A DNA stretch of 31,889 nucleotides from Betaproteobacteria bacterium (lineage in GTDB: Bacteria; Pseudomonadota; Gammaproteobacteria; Burkholderiales; Rhodocyclaceae), in NCBI GenBank assembly GCA_028868235.1, contig JAGWUW010000001.1:1-31889 (forward strand), written 5' to 3'. The translations under genes were made by a program, and so were the position numbers. Of this stretch, positions 16,538-25,509 are shown piece by piece (within the stretch, counting starts at the first letter, position 1; each line of letters opens with the position of its first letter). The notes below the pieces were generated by a model, which ran no database searches, was not told where the DNA came from, and was given only the letters and a program-made list of their open reading frames with translations.

Positions 16538-17116
16538 ATGATTGGACGCCTGACCGGCACCCTCGCCGAAAAGAATCCCCCGCAGATCGTGCTCGACGTC
16601 AATGGCGTCGGCTACGAGCTCGACGTGCCGATGAGCACCTTCTACAACCTGCCGGCGGCGGGCGAACAGACAAAACTCCTGACGCATTTTGCGGTACGTG
16701 AGGATGGCCATTTCCTGTACGGTTTTCTGACCGAGGCCGAGCGCTTCGCTTTTCGCCAATTGCTCAAGGTCTCTGGAATCGGGGCGCGGACCGCGCTGTC
16801 AGTGCTATCGGGCATGTCGGTCAATGATCTTTCCGCTGCCGTAGCGCAGCAGGAACTGGGCCGCCTGATCAAGATTCCCGGCATCGGGAAGAAAACAGCT
16901 GAACGCCTGTTGCTCGAATTGAAAGGCAAGTTGGCCGATCCGACTGGCGTATCGCTACACGCAGCAGTCGGTGACGCTAGGCAGGACGTCGCCAATGCCC
17001 TGATTGCCCTTGGCTACAACGAGAAGGAAGCGGCAGCGGCAATGAAGCAGTTGCCGGCCGATGTCGGTACCTCGGATGGCATCCGCCAGGCCCTCAAGCT
17101 GCTTTCCAAAGTCTGA
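16538..17116 (+). CDS. ruvA: Holliday junction branch migration protein RuvA
   Basis: RuvA binds the four-way junction as a tetramer and loads RuvB. The 192-aa protein has the N-terminal OB fold ([28 protein letters not shown], here in parts: MIGRLTGTL and NGVGYEL). Two helix-hairpin-helix motifs follow, [15 protein letters not shown] and [17 protein letters not shown]. The C-terminal RuvB-binding domain is about residues 145-192. The stop overlaps the next ATG by one base (TGATG). A LexA box sits just upstream. Confidence 0.97.
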   Translation: MIGRLTGTLAEKNPPQIVLDVNGVGYELDVPMSTFYNLPAAGEQTKLLTHFAVREDGHFLYGFLTEAERFAFRQLLKVSGIGARTALSVLSGMSVNDLSAAVAQQELGRLIKIPGIGKKTAERLLLELKGKLADPTGVSLHAAVGDARQDVANALIALGYNEKEAAAAMKQLPADVGTSDGIRQALKLLSKV

Positions 17117-18171
17117 TGATCGAGGAACAAGATCCCAAGCGAATGGCGCAGATTGCCCTGGTGGTGCTGCTCATCATCGGCTGTATCGCAGTGCTGCTCC
17201 CGTTCATCGGCGCGGTACTGTTCGCTTTCGTGGTCTGGATCTGCACTTGGCGCTTCTACGCCGACCGCCTGCTGCCCATACTTGGCGGGCGCGACACGCT
17301 GGGCGCTTCGCTGATGACACTGGCCTTGGTGCTCGTCTTGCTGCTGCCAACGCTATTCCTGGCCGGCTCGCTGGCCAACGGCGCCGACAATCTGATCGAT
17401 TTCGTCAAACCCTATATCGAACAGGGGCTGCCGGCCAATCCACCGGATTGGCTGAGTGGCCTGCCGTTCTTCGGCCCTGAAATCGATGCCACCTGGCATC
17501 GCATTGCCAGCAGCCGAGAGGAACTGAACAGCGCGGTACGCCAATTGCTCTTGCCCGCCCGCCAGTTTGCCCTCGCCCTCGGCGGCATCGCCGCAAACGG
17601 CCTACTCCAGATGGCACTGGTTCTTTTCGTCGTTTTCTTCTTGTACCGCGATGGCGCAGCCGTCAGCCATGCACTGCTTATCGGCTCCCGAAAACTGGGC
17701 GGCGATCTGGGCGAGAACATGCTCGACAAGGCACGTGGCACGGTGGTCGGCGTTATGCTCGGTATCGTCGGCACAGCGGCGGCACAAGGTACGGTGGCAA
17801 TGATCGGCTTCCTGATCGCCGGCGTACCGGCCGCCATCCTGCTCGGTTTCGGTACCTTCTTCCTATCCATGATCCCGGTTGGCCCGCCGCTCATCTGGGG
17901 CGGTGCGGCTGCCTGGTTGTACAGTGACGGACAAACTGGCTGGGCGATTTTCATGGTGCTCTACGGCCTGTTCGTTATCAGCAGCATCGACAACTTTGTC
18001 AAACCGATTCTGATCGCCCGAGGCGCCGGGCTGTCGATTCTACTCATCGCCCTCGGCGTGCTCGGCGGCGTGCTGGTCTTCGGCTTCATCGGCATCTTCC
18101 TTGGACCGGTGTTGCTGGCGCTCGGCGAGATGCTGCTCCGCCGCTGGATTCGTGAGGAACAAAGCGCATGA
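17116..18171 (+). CDS. perM: AI-2E family transporter (PerM-like)
   Basis: A 351-aa inner-membrane protein of the AI-2E/UPF0118 family. It has hydrophobic segments near residues 10-50 and 60-90, a polar periplasmic stretch (about 90-150), then five or so helices, with the family blocks FFLYRDG and [16 protein letters not shown], and [12 protein letters not shown]. The family includes autoinducer-2 exporters and Na+/H+ antiporters; the substrate here is unknown. It is embedded between ruvA and ruvB with one- and four-base overlaps, so it is translated together with them and lies under the same SOS control. Confidence 0.9.
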   Translation: MIEEQDPKRMAQIALVVLLIIGCIAVLLPFIGAVLFAFVVWICTWRFYADRLLPILGGRDTLGASLMTLALVLVLLLPTLFLAGSLANGADNLIDFVKPYIEQGLPANPPDWLSGLPFFGPEIDATWHRIASSREELNSAVRQLLLPARQFALALGGIAANGLLQMALVLFVVFFLYRDGAAVSHALLIGSRKLGGDLGENMLDKARGTVVGVMLGIVGTAAAQGTVAMIGFLIAGVPAAILLGFGTFFLSMIPVGPPLIWGGAAAWLYSDGQTGWAIFMVLYGLFVISSIDNFVKPILIARGAGLSILLIALGVLGGVLVFGFIGIFLGPVLLALGEMLLRRWIREEQSA

Positions 18172-19226
18172 TCGAAACCGACAAGCTGGTCGCCACCGAC
18201 CGTATCATTGCCCCGCAAAGCAAGTCTGCGCAGGAAGAAGCGCTCGAACGCGCCCTGCGCCCCAAGCGGCTGGCCGACTACACCGGCCAGGTGAAAATCC
18301 GCGAGCAGCTGGAAATCTTCATTCAGGCCGCCAAGCGGCGTGGCGATTCGCTCGACCATGTCCTGCTCTTTGGCCCGCCGGGCCTGGGCAAGACAACGCT
18401 GGCCCACATCGTTGCTGCCGAAATGGGTGTCAATCTTCGCCAAACCTCCGGCCCGGTGCTGGAGCGTGCCGGCGACCTAGCCGCCATACTGACCAATCTC
18501 GAACCGCACGACGTGCTGTTCATTGACGAAATCCATCGCCTGAGCCCGGTGGTCGAGGAAATCCTCTACCCGGCGCTGGAGGATTTCCAGATCGATATCA
18601 TGATCGGTGAAGGCCCAGCCGCCCGTTCGGTGAAGCTCGATCTGCCGCCGTTTACGCTGGTCGGCGCGACGACCCGCGCCGGCATGCTGACCAACCCGCT
18701 ACGCGACCGCTTCGGTATCGTCGCTAGGCTGGAATTCTACAACGCCGAAGAATTACAGAGCATCGTCTCCCGCTCCGCAACCTTGCTCAATGCCCCCATC
18801 GAACCCGAAGGCGCGCTGGAAATCGCTAAGCGCTCACGCGGCACGCCGCGTATCGCTAACCGCCTGCTGCGCAGGGTGCGCGACTACGCTGAGGTCAAGG
18901 CCGACGGCAACATCACCCGCCAGATAGCCGATAAGGCGCTGCACATGCTCGATGTCGACCCCGCGGGCCTCGACCTGATGGACCGCAAGCTGCTACACGC
19001 CGTGATCGACAAGTTCGGCGGCGGCCCGGTCGGTGTCGACAACCTGGCAGCGGCGATCGGCGAAGCGCGCGACACCATCGAGGACGTGCTGGAACCCTAC
19101 CTGATCCAGCAGGGCTACCTGCAACGCACCCTGCGCGGCCGTATCGCCACGCCGGCAATCTATCGCCATCTTGGCTTGGCTGAGCCGGCCAGCTCAATGG
19201 TTCGTGACCTGTTGGCCGACGAATAA
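18168..19226 (+). CDS. ruvB: Holliday junction branch migration ATPase RuvB
   Basis: RuvB is the hexameric AAA+ motor of the RuvABC complex. The 352-aa protein has the N-terminal [12 protein letters not shown], Walker A GPPGLGKT at 69-76, Walker B FIDEIH at 118-123, the sensor region GATTRAGML, and the C-terminal winged helix ending [19 protein letters not shown] (in parts: [11 protein letters not shown] and [10 protein letters not shown]). The ATG overlaps the perM stop (ATGA). Full length for the family (about 340-355 aa). Confidence 0.98.
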   Translation: MIETDKLVATDRIIAPQSKSAQEEALERALRPKRLADYTGQVKIREQLEIFIQAAKRRGDSLDHVLLFGPPGLGKTTLAHIVAAEMGVNLRQTSGPVLERAGDLAAILTNLEPHDVLFIDEIHRLSPVVEEILYPALEDFQIDIMIGEGPAARSVKLDLPPFTLVGATTRAGMLTNPLRDRFGIVARLEFYNAEELQSIVSRSATLLNAPIEPEGALEIAKRSRGTPRIANRLLRRVRDYAEVKADGNITRQIADKALHMLDVDPAGLDLMDRKLLHAVIDKFGGGPVGVDNLAAAIGEARDTIEDVLEPYLIQQGYLQRTLRGRIATPAIYRHLGLAEPASSMVRDLLADE

Positions 19227-19278
19227 ACCATGTCAGCTGCCAGTCCCGTCACACGTTAAACAGCAGGGAGGCGGTAAA

Positions 19279-19309
19279 TTTCCGCGAATGGGTGCAATCG
19301 TCGCGGAAA
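19279..19309. terminator. Hairpin between ruvB and ybgC
   Basis: TTTCCGCGA (19279-19287) and TCGCGGAAA (19301-19309) form a perfect 9-bp stem with a 13-nt loop, 52 nt after the ruvB stop. No T-tract follows on the plus strand, so it may be a weak terminator or a 3'-end stabiliser separating the ruv and tol-pal transcripts. Confidence 0.45.
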
Positions 19310-19354
19310 CAGACCGTTACAAAACAATGCTGCAACGCAAGGTAGAATCCCGGG

Positions 19355-19777
19355 ATGAAATTTGAGCCCAGTTCGAACGCCTTCACCATTCCGGTTCGCG
19401 TCTATTACGAGGACACCGATGCCGGCGGGGTCGTTTACTATGCCAATTACCTGAAATTTTTCGAGCGCTGTCGCACCGAATGGATGCGCGCCGCCGGTCA
19501 TGACCAGCGTCAACTGGCCCTCGAGGCGGGTATCGGCTTCATGGCCCGCAAAGCCAACTGCGAATATCTGCGGCCGGCCCATCTCGATGACCAGCTGACA
19601 GTCGGCCTCGAGGTGGAAAAATTGACTCGCGTCCGCGTCATTTTTCGCCAACATGTACGCCGTGGCAACGACGAACTGGTTACCGGCACTGTCGAAATCG
19701 CGTGCGTCGACATGGCTACCATGAAACCTGCCCCCATTCCCGATTTTCTGTATTCCAAGCTGGAAGCGCTTAAATGA
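19355..19777 (+). CDS. ybgC: Tol-Pal system-associated acyl-CoA thioesterase
   Basis: A 140-aa hot-dog-fold thioesterase. The signature RVYYEDTDAGGVVYYANYLKF carries the catalytic aspartate region (in parts: YYEDTDAGG and VVYYANYLKF). Where E. coli YbgC has a His after the VVY, this protein has Tyr, a variant I believe is common in the family. It acts on acyl-CoA or acyl-ACP, perhaps for phospholipid metabolism. It is the first gene of the tol-pal operon and its stop overlaps the tolQ ATG by four bases. Confidence 0.92.
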   Translation: MKFEPSSNAFTIPVRVYYEDTDAGGVVYYANYLKFFERCRTEWMRAAGHDQRQLALEAGIGFMARKANCEYLRPAHLDDQLTVGLEVEKLTRVRVIFRQHVRRGNDELVTGTVEIACVDMATMKPAPIPDFLYSKLEALK

Positions 19778-20451
19778 ACGTCACCCAGGACCTCTCCATC
19801 CTCCACCTCATCCTCCAGGCCAGCGCAGTCGTCCAAGCCGTCATGGCCCTGCTCGCCGGCGTCTCGTTCATGTCCTGGTACTACATTTTCATGAAGTGGT
19901 TCGCCGTGCGCCAGGCGCGGGAAAAGACCGAAAATTTCGAGCGTGATTTCTGGTCCGGTGGCGACTTGAACAACCTGTATAACAGCGCGGTAAACGACCG
20001 CCATCATGCAGGCTCTATGGAACGTATCTTCGAAGCCGGGTTCCGCGAATTCACCAAACTGCGTGGCCAGAAAAACCTCGATCCCAAAGACATCGTCGAC
20101 GGCTCTCGCCGTGCCATGCGTGCCACCTACCAGCGCGAAATGGACGCCTTGGAATCGCACCTCGCCTTCCTCGCCTCAGTCGGTTCGGTATCCCCGTACA
20201 TCGGCCTGTTCGGCACTGTGTGGGGCATCATGCACGCCTTCCGCGGCCTATCCAACGTCGGCCAAGCGACGCTCGCCTCCGTCGCCCCCGGTATTGCCGA
20301 AGCGCTGGTCGCCACGGCCATCGGCCTGTTTGCGGCGATTCCTGCCGTGCTCGCCTACAACCGCTTTTCGCATGACATCGACCGTCTGGCCGTGCGCTAC
20401 GAGTCGTTCATGGAAGAGTTCTCCAACATCATCCAGCGACAGATGCGTTAA
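19774..20451 (+). CDS. tolQ: Tol-Pal system proton channel protein TolQ
   Basis: A 225-aa inner-membrane protein that forms the proton channel with TolR and energises TolA. It has three membrane helices: residues about 12-38, 135-160 and 170-195. Conserved threonines appear in GLFGTVWGIMHAF and ALVATAIGLFAAIPAV, the proton-path positions of the TolQ/ExbB/MotA family. The start overlaps the ybgC stop. Confidence 0.96.
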   Translation: MNVTQDLSILHLILQASAVVQAVMALLAGVSFMSWYYIFMKWFAVRQAREKTENFERDFWSGGDLNNLYNSAVNDRHHAGSMERIFEAGFREFTKLRGQKNLDPKDIVDGSRRAMRATYQREMDALESHLAFLASVGSVSPYIGLFGTVWGIMHAFRGLSNVGQATLASVAPGIAEALVATAIGLFAAIPAVLAYNRFSHDIDRLAVRYESFMEEFSNIIQRQMR

Positions 20452-20454
20452 GCC

Positions 20455-20856
20455 ATGCGCCAACGCCGCCTGAAAAACGAAATCAACGTCGTCCCGTATA
20501 TCGACGTCATGCTGGTACTGCTCGTCATCTTCATGGTGGCGACACCGATGATGACCACCGGTTCGGTCGACCTGCCGACGTCCGGCACCGCGCCGCAGAA
20601 GCCGGACAAGTATCTGAAGGTCCAGGTCGAGCAGGACGGTGCGCTGACCGTGTTCGATGCCGACGGGAAGCCGACCAAGGTCAAGGGTCTGAAGAGTCTC
20701 AAGGACACCCTGCTGCCGCTCCGTGGTGACGACGAGAAGATGCCGGTACTGGTCGCCGGTGACAAGGAAACCCAGTACAAGAACGTCATCGAAGTGCTTG
20801 ATGAGGTCAAGAAAATGCATTTCGAGCGGGTTGGCCTGGAAACCAGCAGCAAGTAA
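20455..20856 (+). CDS. tolR: Tol-Pal system protein TolR
   Basis: A 133-aa single-pass inner-membrane protein, ExbD family. The N-terminal NEINVVPYIDVMLVLLVIFMV carries the essential membrane aspartate at residue 17 (in parts: INVVPYID then VMLVLLVIF). The rest is the periplasmic domain. The gene follows tolQ by 3 nt and precedes tolA by 3 nt. Confidence 0.96.
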   Translation: MRQRRLKNEINVVPYIDVMLVLLVIFMVATPMMTTGSVDLPTSGTAPQKPDKYLKVQVEQDGALTVFDADGKPTKVKGLKSLKDTLLPLRGDDEKMPVLVAGDKETQYKNVIEVLDEVKKMHFERVGLETSSK

Positions 20857-20859
20857 GCG

Positions 20860-21669
20860 ATGATCCTCGAACGCCCCGAAGAACCCGGCAAGAAATATGC
20901 GCTAGCTCTCACCGTGCTGGTGCATGTGCTGCTGCTCGCCTTTCTGTTCTTCGGCGTGCAGTGGAAACGCAGCAAGCCGGAAGTTTACGAGGTCGAATTG
21001 TGGTCGCCGACGCCCCGGCCCGCGCAAGTCGTAATACCTCCGCCGCCGCCCCCGGAGCCGGTAGTGAAGCCGCAACCCAAACCGGAGCCCAAGCCCGAAC
21101 CCAAGGTCGAGCCGCCGCCTCCGAAGAAGCCGGACATCGCCATCAAGGAAGAAAAGAAGAAGCCAGAACCACCCAAGCCGGAATCCAAGAAACCGGAACC
21201 GCCCAAGCCCGAACCAAAAAAGCCGGAACCACCCAAACCGGAGGTCAAACCGCAACCGAAATTCGATTTCAGCAAGGAATTGGCGAGCGAAACCTCGCAA
21301 CTGAAATCCTCTGCCAAGACAGCTGCCACAGCGCAGCAGATGGCGAATGCCGCAGCGGCCGAAGCCGAGCAGCGGGCATCATCCAATAAGCGCGGCAAGG
21401 CAGATTACGCTAACAAGATACGCGGCAAGATACGCGGCAACATCATCCTTCCGCCTAGCATTCAGGGAAATCCGGAGGCAGTGTTTATGGTTGAGCAGTT
21501 GCCGACCGGTGAAGTTCTTTCAGTGAAACTGAAACGCTCCAGTGGCAACGGTGTTCTTGACCGGGCTATCGAAACGGCCATTTTGAAATCGTCACCGCTC
21601 CCCAAGCCAGATGACCCCTCGTTATTCGAACGCTCCTTGGAAATCAAATACCGGCCGTTTGAAGAGTAA
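20860..21669 (+). CDS. tolA: Cell envelope integrity protein TolA
   Basis: A 269-aa protein that links the inner-membrane TolQR motor to Pal. A single N-terminal helix (about 14-35) includes LVHVLLLAFLF, with the His that contacts TolQR. A Pro/Lys/Glu-rich domain (about 48-130) holds three 10-residue repeats, then an Ala-rich helical part (about 145-180). The C-terminal TonB-like domain (about 185-269) has VEQLPTGEVLSVKLKRSSGN (in parts: EQLPTGEVLSVKL, RSSGNGVLDRAIE). The spacer is Pro/Lys-rich rather than the long Ala/Lys helix of E. coli. Confidence 0.92.
   Translation: MILERPEEPGKKYALALTVLVHVLLLAFLFFGVQWKRSKPEVYEVELWSPTPRPAQVVIPPPPPPEPVVKPQPKPEPKPEPKVEPPPPKKPDIAIKEEKKKPEPPKPESKKPEPPKPEPKKPEPPKPEVKPQPKFDFSKELASETSQLKSSAKTAATAQQMANAAAAEAEQRASSNKRGKADYANKIRGKIRGNIILPPSIQGNPEAVFMVEQLPTGEVLSVKLKRSSGNGVLDRAIETAILKSSPLPKPDDPSLFERSLEIKYRPFEE
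21157..21246 (+). repeat. Three tandem 30-nt repeats in tolA
   Basis: Three successive copies encode KKPEPPKPES, KKPEPPKPEP and KKPEPPKPEV. The copies differ mostly at third codon positions, so the amino acid repeat is selected or old. Copy number may vary between strains. Confidence 0.75.
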
Positions 21670-21690
21670 AATCGCGCGAAACTTTCGAAA

Positions 21691-22971
21691 ATGAACGCAA
21701 TGACCCGAATCTCCCGTCGTGTTTTCCTGGCTTTCGCCTTGCTGGCCACTGGCCTGGCGCAGGCGCAACTATCCATCGAGATTACCGGCGCCGGCGCCAA
21801 CCGCATTCCTGTGGCCATTGTCGATTTTCCGGGAGATTTTGCGGCCTCTCGTGTCGTCACGACAACCGTACGCAACGATCTGGAACGCAGCGGCCTATTC
21901 AAGTTGGTCGATCACAACGGCCTGGTGTTCGACGAGAATGCGGCGATCAATTATGCCGACTGGAAAGTCAAGGGAGCCGATGCGTTGGCTGCTGGCAGCA
22001 TCGCACGCAGTGCCGATGGGCGGATGGAAGCCCGCTTCCGCCTTTATGATACGCAGAAGGGGGTTTCGTTAGGCGGCGCAGCCTATGTGACCAGCAATAC
22101 CCAATTGCGTGCCGCCGGTCACCGTATTGCTGATTACATCTACGAAAAACTGACCGGCGAAAAGGGCGTCTTCTCTACACGTATCGCCTACGTCGTCAAG
22201 GCGCGCGGCCAATTCCTGCTGCAGATTGCCGATTCCGATGGCCAGAATGCCGCTACGGCACTGACTTCAATCGAACCAATCATTTCGCCGGTATGGTCTC
22301 CGGATGGTAACAAGCTGGCCTACGTTTCCTTCGAGAAAAAGAAACCGGTGATCTACGTCCATTCGCTGTCCTCTGGCCAGCGCATCATCGTCGCCAATTT
22401 CAAAGGCTCCAACTCGGCACCAGCCTGGTCACCTGATGGTCGCAAGCTGGCCATCGTACTGTCTAAGGATGGCAATTCTCAGATTTACACGGTGAACGCT
22501 GATGGTAGTGGCCTGCAGCGCGTGACCCAGTCGTCCGGCATCGATACCGAGCCACGTTACTCTGCCGACGGCAGCAGCATATTCTTCACCTCCGACCGCG
22601 GTGGCAGCCCGCAGGTCTACCAAGTCGGCGTGGGGGGAGGCGACGTCCGTCGCGTCACCTTCGAAGGCAACTACAACGTTTCTCCACGCCCGTCGCCGGA
22701 CGGCAAGAGCCTGGCCTTCATTAGCCGTCGCGAAGGCCGCTTCCAGCTCGCCGTGATGGACCTTGCCAGCCGCCAAGTCCAGATACTGAGCGACTCCAAC
22801 AAAGACGAATCCCCCAGTTTCGCTCCAAACAGCCGCATGATCCTGATCGCTACTGAAACTGGCGGTCGCGGCGTACTATCGGCTGTCTCCAGCGATGGCA
22901 GGATCAAACAACGCCTCTCGATCGCCGCGGGCGATGTCCGCGAACCGGCCTGGGGTCCTTACTATCAATAA
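21691..22971 (+). CDS. tolB: Tol-Pal system beta-propeller protein TolB
   Basis: A 426-aa periplasmic protein that binds Pal. The N-terminal signal peptide ends near QAQA (about residue 25). An N-terminal domain (about 30-160) is followed by a six-bladed propeller whose blades show VWSPDGNKLAYVS, AWSPDGRKLAIVL, RYSADGSSIFFTSD, RPSPDGKSLAFIS and a divergent SFAPNSRMILIAT. Full length for the family. It follows tolA by 21 nt. Confidence 0.96.
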   Translation: MNAMTRISRRVFLAFALLATGLAQAQLSIEITGAGANRIPVAIVDFPGDFAASRVVTTTVRNDLERSGLFKLVDHNGLVFDENAAINYADWKVKGADALAAGSIARSADGRMEARFRLYDTQKGVSLGGAAYVTSNTQLRAAGHRIADYIYEKLTGEKGVFSTRIAYVVKARGQFLLQIADSDGQNAATALTSIEPIISPVWSPDGNKLAYVSFEKKKPVIYVHSLSSGQRIIVANFKGSNSAPAWSPDGRKLAIVLSKDGNSQIYTVNADGSGLQRVTQSSGIDTEPRYSADGSSIFFTSDRGGSPQVYQVGVGGGDVRRVTFEGNYNVSPRPSPDGKSLAFISRREGRFQLAVMDLASRQVQILSDSNKDESPSFAPNSRMILIATETGGRGVLSAVSSDGRIKQRLSIAAGDVREPAWGPYYQ

Positions 22972-22989
22972 TCCACATCGGAGAATTTT

Positions 22990-23532
22990 GTGAAAAAACT
23001 GCTGATCCCTGCCCTGCTGTCGGCCCTGCTCGCCGCATGTTCCACCACCCCGTTGCCGGAAGACGGCGGCGCCCCGGTCGAATCGCGTAGCGGTTCCGGC
23101 ACGGGCGTAGCCCCGGTGACCGCCGGCGGTGTCGATGCCAGCGGCCTGCCGCGCGAACTGACCGACCCGAAGAGCAAGCTGTCCCAGCGCAGCATCTACT
23201 TCGACCTCGACAAGTACGAAGTCAAGGACGAGTACAAGGATCTGGTCGCCGCCCACGCCAAGTACCTGACCGCCAACAAGGGCTTCAAGGTTCTGCTCCA
23301 AGGCAACACCGACGAGCGCGGCAGCCGCGAATACAACCTGTCGCTTGGCCAGAAGCGTGCCGAAGCCGTCAAGCGTTCGCTGACCCTGCTCGGCGTCAAG
23401 GACGACCAGATCGAATCGGTCAGCCTGGGCGAAGAGAAGCCAAAGAACCCGGGTCACGATGAAGCCGCCTGGGCTGAAAACCGTCGCGCCGACATCCTGT
23501 ACAAGGCCCCGGACGGCCGCGGCGAGTTCTAA
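22990..23532 (+). CDS. pal: Peptidoglycan-associated lipoprotein Pal
   Basis: A 180-aa outer-membrane lipoprotein starting at GTG 22990 with a GGAGA site. The lipobox is LLAAC, lipidated Cys17. The OmpA-like C-terminal domain (about 65-175) has the peptidoglycan-binding block NTDERGSREYNLSLGQKRAE (in parts: GNTDERGSREYN, LGQKRAEAVK). The linker (about 20-60) is Gly/Ser/Pro-rich. Confidence 0.97.
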   Translation: MKKLLIPALLSALLAACSTTPLPEDGGAPVESRSGSGTGVAPVTAGGVDASGLPRELTDPKSKLSQRSIYFDLDKYEVKDEYKDLVAAHAKYLTANKGFKVLLQGNTDERGSREYNLSLGQKRAEAVKRSLTLLGVKDDQIESVSLGEEKPKNPGHDEAAWAENRRADILYKAPDGRGEF

Positions 23533-23535
23533 GCC

Positions 23536-24273
23536 ATGCGCCCGGTTCGAATCGCCCTCCTGATCGCCGCTCTGGGTGCCGTCCAGGCCCAGGCCGGCGT
23601 CTTCGACGACGACGAAGCGCGTCGCCAGATCGCCGACCAACGGATCAAGGCCGAGGCGCGATTCGACCAGCAGGCCAAGGCCCAGCTGGATCTGTCCGCA
23701 CAGATCCAGCGCCAGGCCGAAGAGATCGCCCGCCTGCGCGGGCAGATCGAAACGCTGAGCTACGAGCTGGAAACGGCCAAGAAGCGCCAGCAGGATTTTT
23801 ACCTTGACCTTGATACGCGTCTGCGCAAGTTTGAGACCCCGGTCGCCGCCAGTGGCACCGACCCGGCCACCGCACCGCCAGCCAAGCCAGCCGGCGATCC
23901 GGCCAAGGAAAGCCAGGAATACGAATCCGCCCTCAACCAGTTCAAGGCAGGCAAATATAAGGATGCGGCGGGTAGTTTCGCGACTTTCGTCCAGAAATAC
24001 CCAGACAGTTCCCTGGCACCTAATGCCCAGTATTGGCTGGGTAACGCCTGGTACGCCCAGCGCGACTGCAAGCGTGCCATTGAGGCGCAGAGCGTCGTCA
24101 CCATCAAGTACGCCGACAGCCCAAAAGCCCCGGATGCCTGGCTGGCAATGGCCACCTGCCAGCATGAAATGGGTAATACCAACGGGGCAAAACGCTCCCT
24201 GGAAACACTCATTGCCAAGTACCCCGGCACACCGGCAGCCGAAGCGGCCCGCGACAAATTGAAGAAGAAGTAA
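23536..24273 (+). CDS. cpoB: Cell division coordinator CpoB (YbgF)
   Basis: A 245-aa periplasmic protein that links Tol-Pal to peptidoglycan synthesis during constriction. The signal peptide ends near QAQA (residue about 21). A coiled coil (about 30-95, QAKAQLDLSAQIQRQAEEI) mediates trimerisation. A Pro/Ala linker follows, then three TPR repeats (about 125-243) with ALNQFKAGKYKDAAGSFATF, PNAQYWLGNAWYAQ and PDAWLAMATCQHEMG. It ends exactly where the TTG of queE begins. Confidence 0.94.
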   Translation: MRPVRIALLIAALGAVQAQAGVFDDDEARRQIADQRIKAEARFDQQAKAQLDLSAQIQRQAEEIARLRGQIETLSYELETAKKRQQDFYLDLDTRLRKFETPVAASGTDPATAPPAKPAGDPAKESQEYESALNQFKAGKYKDAAGSFATFVQKYPDSSLAPNAQYWLGNAWYAQRDCKRAIEAQSVVTIKYADSPKAPDAWLAMATCQHEMGNTNGAKRSLETLIAKYPGTPAAEAARDKLKKK

Positions 24274-24912
24274 TTGGCCCTGCGCATCACGGAAGTTTTC
24301 TACTCGCTGCAAGGCGAGGCATCGCGCGCCGGCTTGCCGACAGTTTTCGTCCGCCTGACCGGTTGCCCGCTGCGTTGCACATGGTGCGACACAACCTACA
24401 GCTTTACCGGCGGTGAGCCAGCCACTGTTGAATCGGTGCTGGCCGAAGTAGGAAAGTATACCGCCCGCCAGGTTTGCGTAACCGGCGGCGAGCCGCTGTC
24501 GCAGAAGGATTGCCTGCAGCTACTGACGGCACTATGCGATGCCGCTTACGACGTGTCACTGGAAACCTCCGGGGCCATCGATATCTCCGGAGTCGATCCG
24601 CGCGTGTCGCGCATCATGGACCTAAAAGCGCCGGACTCCGGCGAGCTGGCCCGTAATTTATGGGAAAACCTGGCGTTGCTGAACGCTCGCGATGAAATCA
24701 AGATCGTCATCGCCTCGCGCAGCGACTACGAGTGGGCACGCGATGTGCTGCGCGAGCGGCAACTCGACTGCGTCTGCCCGGTCCTGTTTTCCCCCGCCCA
24801 AGGCCTAATCGAGCCCCAGTCCCTGGCCGACTGGATTCTCACGGATGGCCTGAATGTGCGCTTCCAGCTGCAACTGCACAAACTGCTTTGGGGTAACATG
24901 CAGGGAAAATAG
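24274..24912 (+). CDS. queE: 7-carboxy-7-deazaguanine synthase
   Basis: A radical SAM enzyme that makes 7-carboxy-7-deazaguanine in the queuosine/7-deazaguanine pathway. The 212-aa protein has the CPLRCTWCDT motif with Cys31, Cys35 and Cys38 for the [4Fe-4S] cluster. VTGGEPLSQKD follows and SLETSGA binds SAM. The start is TTG, immediately after the cpoB stop, with a purine-rich GAAGAAGAAG ribosome-binding region upstream. The C-terminal LQLHKLLWG is typical. queE often sits at the end of tol-pal with queC; queC is not in this window. Confidence 0.95.
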   Translation: MALRITEVFYSLQGEASRAGLPTVFVRLTGCPLRCTWCDTTYSFTGGEPATVESVLAEVGKYTARQVCVTGGEPLSQKDCLQLLTALCDAAYDVSLETSGAIDISGVDPRVSRIMDLKAPDSGELARNLWENLALLNARDEIKIVIASRSDYEWARDVLRERQLDCVCPVLFSPAQGLIEPQSLADWILTDGLNVRFQLQLHKLLWGNMQGK

Positions 24913-24927
24913 AAGACGGAGACAAAG

Positions 24928-25290
24928 TTGAACCCGAATCGTCGCAGATTTTCCCGCATACCCTTCCAAAGCGAAGCCCGACTTTTCCTCCCCGATGGCG
25001 ACCATGCCGTCGACGTACTCGATCTATCGCTGCAAGGTGCGTTGATCGCGCCGACGTCATTGATGTATGTGACAGTGGGCAGTAACGGCACGCTGAAAAT
25101 CCGTCTCGACGATGCCGGCACCTGCATTCGCATGGGCGTGACGGTTGTGCACCACATAGGCAAAGATTACGGCCTGGCCTGCCGGGAAATCGATCTGGAC
25201 AGTGTCACCCATCTACGCCGCCTGGTCGCACTGAATCTCGGTGACGAAGCACTTGCCGAACGCGAATTCGCTCTTCTAGCGAATCACTGA
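24928..25290 (+). CDS. PilZ-domain c-di-GMP-binding protein
   Basis: A 120-aa single PilZ domain. The c-di-GMP-binding RxxxR motif is in RRRFSRIPF and the D/NxSxxG motif is DLSLQGA, with the usual spacing of about 30 residues. Start is TTG 24928, preceded by GGAGACAAAG. It lies 15 nt after queE and 140 nt before a GGDEF-EAL gene, so it may be a local receptor for that enzyme. That is an inference from position. Confidence 0.88.
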   Translation: MNPNRRRFSRIPFQSEARLFLPDGDHAVDVLDLSLQGALIAPTSLMYVTVGSNGTLKIRLDDAGTCIRMGVTVVHHIGKDYGLACREIDLDSVTHLRRLVALNLGDEALAEREFALLANH

Positions 25291-25336
25291 CACTCTAGCG
25301 ACCCTAGGAAACTCCCGACAAAGGTGGCGAGCGGAC

Positions 25337-25366
25337 TTGCTACCCTACTGTCATCATGGTCATAAT
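25337..25366 (+). promoter_or_regulatory. Candidate promoter of the GGDEF-EAL gene
   Basis: TTGCTA (25337-25342), an 18-nt spacer, then CATAAT (25361-25366); four and five of six bases match the sigma70 boxes. A GC-rich hairpin (CCCGGC/GCCGGG, 25384-25407) follows before the upstream ORF. Confidence 0.4.
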
Positions 25367-25431
25367 CATTTCCTAAAATTCCCCCCGGCTTAATCTGTCG
25401 CGCCGGGAGCCGGAATGGTTTGGGAGGAAAC

Positions 25432-25509
25432 ATGCCTACACGACGACTCTCGTGTCCTTCGCCCTTTTTGGTGCGACATTGCTGCAAATCCGGATTTCTC
25501 GCCTCATGA
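25432..25509 (+). CDS. Upstream ORF overlapping the GGDEF-EAL start
   Basis: A 25-codon frame with the best ribosome-binding site nearby (GGGAGGAAAC directly before the ATG). Its TGA overlaps the in-frame ATG 25506 of the GGDEF-EAL gene (ATGA). The peptide starts MPTRRLSC and contains a Cys-Cys pair (HCCKS). It may be a leader that couples translation, or the sign of a frameshift that moved the true start. No homology is claimed. Confidence 0.45.
   Translation: MPTRRLSCPSPFLVRHCCKSGFLAS

Noticed and set aside
22876..24312. Minus-strand open frame of 478 codons across pal and cpoB
   Set aside because: Shadow of genes with clear plus-strand families; composition is typical of antisense reading in GC-rich DNA.
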